From positions 63,720 to 127,719 of the forward strand of contig MNCI01036482.1 of NCBI GenBank assembly GCA_015680685.1: a stretch of 64,000 nucleotides of DNA, given 5' to 3'. Numbering within the stretch: position 1 is the stretch's first letter; the number at the start of each line of letters is the position of its first letter. Made by a program: the position numbers and the translations under genes. This document shows positions 56,966 through 64,000 of this stretch, in pieces. The notes beneath the pieces were generated by a model. It searched no databases, was not told where the DNA came from, and was given only the letters and a program-made list of their open reading frames with translations. Source of the DNA: Gnetum montanum. Lineage: Eukaryota; Streptophyta; Gnetopsida; Gnetales; Gnetaceae.

Positions 56966-59296
56966 ATGTCTCTCTCACAAGACTATGATAACACAACAAC
57001 TAGTAAGGAAATTCATTAGAGAACCAATGAAATATATGATGATGAAGATGAAGTTTGGAGTACTCAATCTTATGTAGGAATCTCCTATGTTCATGAACAC
57101 CCCAAAAGTACTCAAGAACTCTTGTCATCCAACTTTGACACCTCTAGTGAGGATGGGACATCCCATAGAATGAGTGGGATCGTAAGGCCTAGGAACTTCT
57201 CAATGGTTAACAGGAAGTTATCCGGGGATGATTGGGAGACTTACAAAAGTCATGATGAGCCTTCTAGTTCTTTCTCTTCCTCTACTCCTTCGATGTTAGG
57301 TCATGACACGGATGACCATTTCTCAAGGAGTTGGTGTAGAAATAAAAATTGAGCCCACGAGAAAAGTAAGGAACGTCAACATGAATGAAGACAACATCAT
57401 CCCAACCCATAAATTCATAACCTACTTAGTGACGATGAACCCCTGCTGGCCACTAAGAGCCTAATGCATATACAAGAGGCTATTCAAATACCTCGTAGGC
57501 ATCGTAAGAAAAGTCATCTACCTAGGCTTGACTTAATTAACTTTTCCAAGTTTTCAGGAGGCTATGATTTAGATCCACAACATCATTTATAAGCCTTCTA
57601 TGATGCCTTTGCATGGAACAACATTGATAATGGATGGAAAAGACTTAAGCTCTTTCCTATGACACCTGTTGGCCAAGAAAAAGTATGGTATAGGTATTTA
57701 AAACCAAAATCAATTCGATGTTGGCTGACAATGGTAGAACTCTTCAATGAAAGATATCAAACCTATGCAAGAGTGTCAGCCTTGAGGAGACAAATCCAAA
57801 AGTGGAAACAAGGGAAACATGAACCCTTGTACATGGCCTTAGAAAGGTATTTTTTTTATTAAAAAAATGGCCAGGCCATGGGTTCGTAGAAGAAAGGCTA
57901 ATGTATCACATCATGGATGGGCTTCATAATGAAACAAGGGAAGCCCTAGGGATGTATGCCCCAGAGCAACTATATGAGTTACAAATCCATCAATTCCAAG
58001 AGCTTATTAAGCAGGTAGCAAAAGAGGAAGGAGAAATAGCTAAATGGAAGAATGTTGAAAGCTCTCAACAAGACCAAAATCTTAAAATAACAAAGGTCCA
58101 TGATCATGAAGAGGAGAAATCAACTCATCATAAGGAGGTGGAATCATCTTTGCCAATACTACAATCATTCGATGAAATTAGGGCAAGGATCAATAAGATG
58201 TCAGAATTGGTACATGAAAAATGCAGAGAATATGCTAACATTATTAGAGGTGGAACCATGCCAAACCAAGAAATAGGATAGGACACCACACAACAATTGA
58301 AAAGAAGGGTTGAAGAGAATAGGGATAAGAGCTCAACTACAAATCACCCGTATCAATGTAACATTTTCCTGTATGATCACCTCCAAAGGCCAATGCCCAA
58401 TCTTGTCACATTTACATGAGCATTGAAGAAGAATTTTACATCTAGATTTTCTACAGAAATATCATGTTCAACCATAGTGGCAAAAACCCCAGTTGTGGGG
58501 GAGGCCACTATCAAACTGGTCACACCCTTCATACCATCCGAACCCAAGCTCTTATTATGTTCAGCATCCTATTTCCCCAACTATGTCAACACCCTCTATT
58601 TCATCACATCATTATCATTCTCCTAAGTACTATCAACCCATGTCCTCTCCAACAAGATCACCACCTCATGTTCCTTGCACTTCTCCCCACTCTTCATATT
58701 CTCATCATTCACCTCCTTCTACATTGACACCAGTTTTTCTAAAAGGTTTTGCACCATAGCACCAACCCATGAACGTTACTTGTGCTACTACTATCAACAG
58801 CAGTGGAGGTCCTCTACAATCTTAGAATCATCCTTTCTTTAGGAATGACCATGGAAAGAGACAACATAGTTCTGAAACCACTACATCCACCAACTCAGCA
58901 CAAGTCCAATGTTGTGATGCATCTTCTTCCTTGAACTCAACACCTCTTGTTACCTTATCTAAGCCACCAATCAACACTCCAACAACCATGCAGCCCAATG
59001 AATATAACCACGTAGGGAGACATATCTATCCTTGCATACCATCTTATGGTCACGGGTGTCGTAGTGGGTCAACTCCTTATCACATGACCACATCTTATAA
59101 TTTGCCCCACTATGCCAACTTTAATCAAGTGTGTGAACCCCAAGTTGGGTACATTTCAACCACCACATCAAAAGACACCCAATGGTTTGGATATGACCAA
59201 ACTCCAATATTTCCTACATGCATGGATCCACATTTTCCATGTATTAATTCTAGCCATGCTCAAAAGTTTAGTTATGGGGGATATCCTCCATTTTAA
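56966..59296 (+). pseudogene. Degenerate gag of element E
   Basis: ATG 56966 opens MSLSQDYDN with an early stop. A Ser/Asp-rich linker (57122-57352) follows, then the gag core (57500-58010) with SKFSGGYDLDPQ, MVELFNERYQTYARVSALRR and WKQGKHEPLYMALERY. A T-run (57848-57856) breaks the frame, which resumes WPGHGFVEERLMYHIMDGL. A Glu/Lys-rich segment (to 58281) is followed by a poor zinc-knuckle remnant (about 58360) and a Pro/Ser/Tyr/His-rich tail (58493-59296), ending YGGYPPF. It is about 30-40% similar by eye to B's gag. No protease active site follows. Confidence 0.75.
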
Positions 59297-60660
59297 CAAG
59301 CAAAATTAGTAAATGTTTTTCCTTTTCTTTGATTTTACATTTTTTTTATTTTTACAATTTTTTGTTTTCTAGTTTTTCATTTAAAAATTTTTGTTTTATC
59401 TTTTTGAGGGTAATCTCATCAGTGAATAAAATATTCATGTGGCTTGTCAATTGAGGCATTTTTCTATGCTACCAAGTCTTAAGTAACTAATTATTTGGAT
59501 AGTGAGCCCACAACATCCACCCACCCATTTTATTAATACGAGGTTCTACTCTCGGTATGATGATATTCTTGTCATCATTAAAACTTAATGTAATTTTGTG
59601 CTCATTATACCTAGAGCGAAGAATGATGGACTAAGACAAGAATGGCTAGGGCGTGACATCAAGGGACTTGTGGATTCTTTTTGGTGACATCTATAGGTGC
59701 TATCATGTAGCCTAGTTGTACTAAGATCCTTGTAGATCTAACAAAAAATGGGAGTAAGAGTAATAAAGACACTTAATAAAGAAACTCAATGTTGTTCTTA
59801 GGATACCACTAGAAAGACATGCACCCATGCCTAAAGGTTGGCAGCTTCTCTGGTTCACTGTTGGAAAGGAAAACATTTCAAAGTGGCAAGAAGAAAAAAA
59901 AGAAAAAAAATAAAGAAAACCTCAAGAAAAATGTGTTGCAAAGAAATTTCAAATCACTCCTCCCTTGGAAAAAATGCTAAGTGATTGTACGCCTTGCTAT
60001 CATGGTACCCTTATGGTTTCTCATCATTGGATGAAGCAATGCGATGTCACTGATTAGAGGAATGGACTTAGTATTGATCTTGGAGAAATGCACTAATGAT
60101 ACATTAATCATGTCTTACACTCAGGATTCATTATGCCTAGGGTCAGTTACCACATGTCCCGATCTTTACAATCCCTTCTATGATTCATCTCATCTCACGG
60201 TTCATGTATTTTTAACTTGTGTCTTATGTGGCATAGACCTCATACCTCATCACAGTGGTATCTACATATCTGTGTTTTGTGGAACTGGTGTGGATTGCAT
60301 TTAACCCTTTTAGTGCCTCTAGACATTTTTAGGTGTGGTTATGTAAGGGCATGATAGGTAGGAACCTACTTTGGGGAGGACCCATTTGCGTAACTTTTGT
60401 AATTTGCACTCTTTGCACATCACCACATCATCTTACACCCTCTAAGTATTGCATTGCTTCAATTATCTTTCCCTTTATCATCACTTTAATTTAAACATTC
60501 CTATGCACCACTACATGTCCTTTTTCCTTACCCTATTCCTAAACTTCATTGTATAATTTCACTTCATTATACTTTTGGTGCCTTTAGGTCTCTTCAATAT
60601 TACCCTAGATCTTTCAAATTAACCTTAAATCCTTCATTTTTGACCTTTGAAATTTGAAAA
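59297..60660 (+). other. Non-coding 3' part of element E
   Basis: T-rich and A-rich runs (59325-59410, 59880-59915) and segments matching B's post-integrase region near 60345-60400. No gene is credible; the 86-codon frame at 60044-60304 shows no motif. Confidence 0.5.
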
Positions 60661-60700
60661 TACATTAGATTTTCCAAGTACCCTCTTTTCAAAGGGACAC

Positions 60701-60761
60701 GATATCAGGTACCCAATATCAAGTCCAGACTATCGAGTATGCAATATTGTGTCTATAAAAA
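60701..60761 (+). promoter_or_regulatory. LTR-like U3 with phased GATATC units, cut by an assembly gap
   Basis: GATATC 60701, AATATC 60715, ACTATC 60729 and AATATT 60743 lie exactly 14 bp apart, followed by TATAAAAA at 60754. The distance to the TATA box is 11 rather than 24. The sequence then enters 29 N bases (60762-60790). It is probably the promoter of another LTR; its ends are not visible. Confidence 0.6.
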
Positions 60762-60790
60762 NNNNNNNNNNNNNNNNNNNNNNNNNNNNN
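60762..60790. other. Assembly gap (29 N)
   Basis: A run of unknown bases. Whether sequence is missing cannot be told. Confidence 0.99.
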
Positions 60791-61279
60791 GTGCACGTCA
60801 ACATCATTTTCCACTATTCATGTGAGGGGAGTTGTTGAAATTTTCTTCTATGAATTTTCTAGTTGTCATGTATCATTCAACCATCAATAACTCACTCATT
60901 AATCCTCTGATTCTCGTTTCGATTGAACTTGCTTAAACCCATAGTGTTTAACTTAGTCATGGGGGAAGGGTACACTTCAAGTCACAAGTAGTTTTTTCAA
61001 AATTCATCATTGCCCTAAGGATATTATTAAGGGTAAGTGACATTAAAAATTCTAAAACCGTTTTCCAAATTAATTTTATTTCTCCACCCATACCATGAAA
61101 TTTTTTTTGAGTCACCTAATCAAATTGGGCCCAATATTAAAACCTTTAGGGGGATTTTCATGAAAATATCTAACTTTGAATCACACTAAGTAAGAAATGA
61201 ATATATTAAGGGAAAGGAGTAAGGTATTAATCTAATTTTGTAAATAGCCTTATTGATAATCATTCCCATGTGATTTCAG
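60791..61279 (+). other. Leader-like stretch before the 61280 frame
   Basis: No gene. A GTCATGGGGGAAGGG motif (60956-60970) resembles the purine motif found after integrase in A, B and C. This may be LTR plus leader of the element whose frame starts at 61280. Confidence 0.4.
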
Positions 61280-63980
61280 ATGGCTCCTAAAAGAGGATAG
61301 CAAGGAGGACCCTCTCAGGATGCATCCAAATGACCAAGGAGAGGCAAATGCCAAGCGCCTCCCAAAGAACACATAGAGTAGGAGGCACAATCATTTAGCA
61401 TTCATCAAGAACCTCCTGTCACTGCACAATCAGGGCATGCCGAAGGTGGAGACAGCAAGGTACCTGAATAGGGACAACATCTCATGTTGTCTCCAAAACG
61501 TGTTCAGGAAATTCATGAAAGGTCAACATCATCAGCTGTGATTGTGGAACTTAATTTAGGACCTTTCACTAAATTTTCCCCTAAGGTAGTTAGAGACCAA
61601 CTTAAAGGGTCTCCACTATGGCCTATTCTCTCTAAGAGTGGTGATTGGTACATGGGGGCAACGTACCAATTTTGGCATAACAAGGAAGAAGGCATCATCG
61701 TTAATATTGCTAGGATTTCTATTAATTTCTCTACCAAGGCCATTTCAGAAGTGTTGAATTTTCCAAATACATGAACCAAGGTTTCTCACCTGTCCACTTT
61801 CTCTGATGTGGATGTGTGCAAAATATGGTTAAAAAGGATGTACGGCAAGGAAGATAAAGCATATAGAGAGCTCACACTTGAAGAGAGGATCTACTTCAAA
61901 ATTGGCACATATAACATTTTTCCAACAAAAGGATTGAATAGAATTTTCACCTATGCAACTAGAGAAAGTTCCATCTTGATGGGCAAGGTTAATGTCAACC
62001 TACCCCATCTATATCTCATAGAAATTTTAACGTGGTTTGAAGAAAGTAAGATAGGGAAGTTCTCATTGCCTTTTCCCTACCCAATCAGGAAGCTGTGTCG
62101 ACATGCTAGAATTCTAGGGTACACCAATGACATCCCTAGAAAGGCTCAAAATTATTTATTTGCTGAATTACTAAAGCCACCAACCCCAAGGAAAAGTTCT
62201 AGTGAGACACTAGAGCTTAAGCAAGAAGAAATGATGGGGCCCACTACACCTCAAACTGTAGGGCCTAGCCAACTTCTAGGTATAAGGCCTAGTCAACAAT
62301 AGGAAGTGAGGCCTAGCACACACCCTATAGGCCAACAAGAAAAACCACTATCACTACCACAGGACTATCGATCGTCGATGAGCCATTTCAGGGCCATTGT
62401 TGAATTGGTCAGTTGGGGAACCTGTGATGAAGCTAATCTCTTCAGGGTTATTGATGATGTTGTATGACCCATAGTCTTAATTGATCATGCATGGGCTGAG
62501 GTGTCCATCCAAATAGGAAGAGGGGAATCACACTGGTCACAATAGATCTTTAGAAATGTTGCATCTTTTTAGGTGCAATTAGAAACTGGTGAAGGTGCCA
62601 CAGTAGTGGTCATGTAGCATCAAGATGTAGCGAGAGCAGCATAAGTGGTCACAAACCATATCAAAGAATCATTTAATGTTCCTGTTGTGCCACTGGCAGA
62701 TTTTACAGAAGCACGTGATGCTCAAACCTTGGTCGATCCCTCAATGACTCTTGCAGATCATGAGGATGTCCTACATTGATTGCTATAGACAAGACAAGTG
62801 ATGACATCCTTGTTTGACATCCCTCAAGATTTCACAGCAACATAATCAGACCTCATCTACACAAAAGGAAAGCTAGTTATGGTAGAGGTCAAGGCTGAAC
62901 ATGCAAAGGAGGAGTTAAAAAGACTCTAAGAAAAGCTCGTCACCCTACAAGCTGCATAGCGGGATCCATCCGAATTCATCCCTGCAGACTAGCTAGAATC
63001 CTTTCGAATAAAGTAGATGACTAAATTGTTGGCAGAGAATAAAAGAGTGATGGAGGAAAAAGAGAAGGTTGATTGGGATGCTTCCAAGGCACAAGCTCAA
63101 ACATATGCACATGTCAAAGCACTTAAGGCGTCACAAGAAGAAAATAAATACTTTGCCACTAAAAATCTTCAGTTGACCACAGTAGAAACATAAAAGAATG
63201 TTTTCAAAGAAAATTTTTAGCAATTATGAGAACAATTAATAAGGGTCAACCAAGATACAAATTTTTTGGCTAGAGAAAACAAAACTATCTGAATGCAGGA
63301 CATACATGCAATCCATTAGAAGATGGCAATTGAAATAAGCACATGGAAGAATGAGGCCAAGCGACATGAGAAGCTCAAGGAGCACTTTAGAGATCAGGTG
63401 GGGATGTACAAACAAGTGATTGAAAAAGAAATCCATATGGCCAAAGCCCACATTAACACTCTCAACACTTAGAATAATGATTGGTGGGCCATATTGGATA
63501 CTTATTCCTTAGCCCACCAAGTAGAACTAAAAAGTTGGGACCTACAAATACAAGATCTCATGGAATACATGGAGTTGGCAAACCTTTGGTATGCCAACTT
63601 AGCCATGTTGATAGTAGAATGCTTGAGAATAGAATTGGAGAAGAAGGTAGCAACCACCTATGCTAAATATGAAACAGAATTTGCTGAACATAAGAAGACA
63701 TTACAGAAATTAGAAGTAGAAAATTCTAAATTAGAGGTGGTCAATCCCAACTACCAACGATAGAAAGATGTTGTGACAGATTTGGCTCAACGGCTTAGAA
63801 ACTACTAAGAATGCAAGGACAAAGCTAGAGCCTATGAATAGGAATGACGGTTGTTTATGGCTTGGTATGTCAAGGCCAATCAGATGTTCCCACAGCTACC
63901 GTGTCCATGGGAGGTGCCAACTCCATCAAAAATTAGAGCATCATCATGGATGGCATAGGATCCCTGAACCAAAGAAGCAA
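61280..63980 (+). pseudogene. Long accessory ORF of a plant retroelement, 31 stops and no frameshift, continues off window
   Basis: From ATG 61280 one frame runs to the window end, about 900 codons. A basic N terminus (MAPKRG) leads to a globular part (61484-62200) with YMGATYQFWHN, IVNIARISINFSTKAI and SEVLNFPNT, and then WLKRMYGKEDKAYRELTLEE and LPHLYLIEILTWFEE. A Pro/Gln-rich linker (62170-62360) and a long Glu/Lys/Ala/Gln-rich coiled-coil-like part (62870-63760) follow. The globular part resembles the plant transposon accessory domain (Transposase_32 type) by layout, from memory. I count 18 TAG, 5 TAA and 8 TGA in frame. Such ORFs occur before gag or after pol in Tat/Athila-type elements; their function is unknown. 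Confidence 0.6.
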
Positions 63981-64000
63981 AGCTCTAGGCACTCCTTCAG

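Larger units (their letters stand above)
55967..60660 (+). mobile_element. Element E: Athila-like gag-only element
   Basis: A 5' LTR (55967-56833), a well-preserved tRNA-Asp primer site, a gag frame (56966-59296) and a post-integrase-like non-coding part (59297-60660) lie on the plus strand. Protease, RT and integrase are absent. The phrase TTTGGGGAGGACCCATT (60372-60388) matches B near 26489. No matching 3' LTR is found before the window ends or before the gap, so the right end is a limit of recognition, not a defined boundary. Confidence 0.75.

Noticed and set aside
60701-60790. 3' LTR of element E
   Set aside because: It shares only the phased units; it does not start TGATGAATC, and the TATA distance is 11 instead of 24 bp.
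61280-63980. Stop-codon reassignment (TAG read as Gln)
   Set aside because: The same decay, including TAA and TGA and broken catalytic residues, is seen in all elements here; deamination is simpler.

Overview
The window looks like intergenic heterochromatin of a land plant with a large, repeat-rich genome. It is AT-rich and packed with nested, decayed LTR retrotransposons. I see no intact host gene, rRNA, tRNA or CRISPR array. The species cannot be read from the sequence. The evidence for a plant is the Athila-like Ty3/gypsy elements (primer-binding sites resembling the tRNA-Asp complement, retropepsin plus RT signatures, a long region after integrase), a Ty1/copia element with an iMet primer site, and an endogenous caulimovirid.

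Layout. 1-5515: minus-strand Athila-like element A (gag-protease only; its 3' LTR lies off the window). 5516-6804: unassigned. 6810-12413: element G, a minus-strand LTR retrotransposon with TSD GAAAG. It has no recognisable gag/pol but carries an intronless CCR4-like nuclease pseudogene. 12419-14470: unassigned, with one coding-like stretch. About 14470-28590: old gypsy element D, split in its integrase core by complete element B (18423-28124, LTRs of 845 bp each, TSD ATAAG). 28591-30755: unassigned. 30756-52988: Ty1/copia-type element K (5' LTR, PBS, gag, second ORF, PPT, truncated 3' LTR). It contains a 6.9-kb circularly permuted endogenous caulimovirid (33861-40751) and minus-strand Athila-like element C (42097-51077, TSD GGCAG). 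The 3' LTR of C is itself split by a 1.65-kb solo-LTR-like insertion (42614-44262). 52989-55227: rearranged element F, which truncates K. 55831-60660: LTR fragment H, split by plus-strand element E, which is gag-only. 60701-64000: another LTR-like U3, an assembly gap and a roughly 900-codon frame with 31 nonsense codons and no indel.

The most unusual structure is in the LTR promoters. Seven Athila-like LTR promoters (one of them a partial LTR), plus E with a CATAAATA box, carry GATATC/AATATY units spaced 14 or 20 bp apart, with the last unit exactly 24 bp from the TATA box. The six complete non-E LTRs all start the array 11 bp from the LTR end. Other notable points are the CCR4-like capture in G, the permuted pararetrovirus with direct terminal repeats offset by exactly 6670 bp, the RT-RH-IN deletions beginning at the same place in A and C, and isolated N bases flanked by duplicated sequence that look like assembly joins. 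Everything coding is pseudogenised, mostly by point stops consistent with cytosine deamination.
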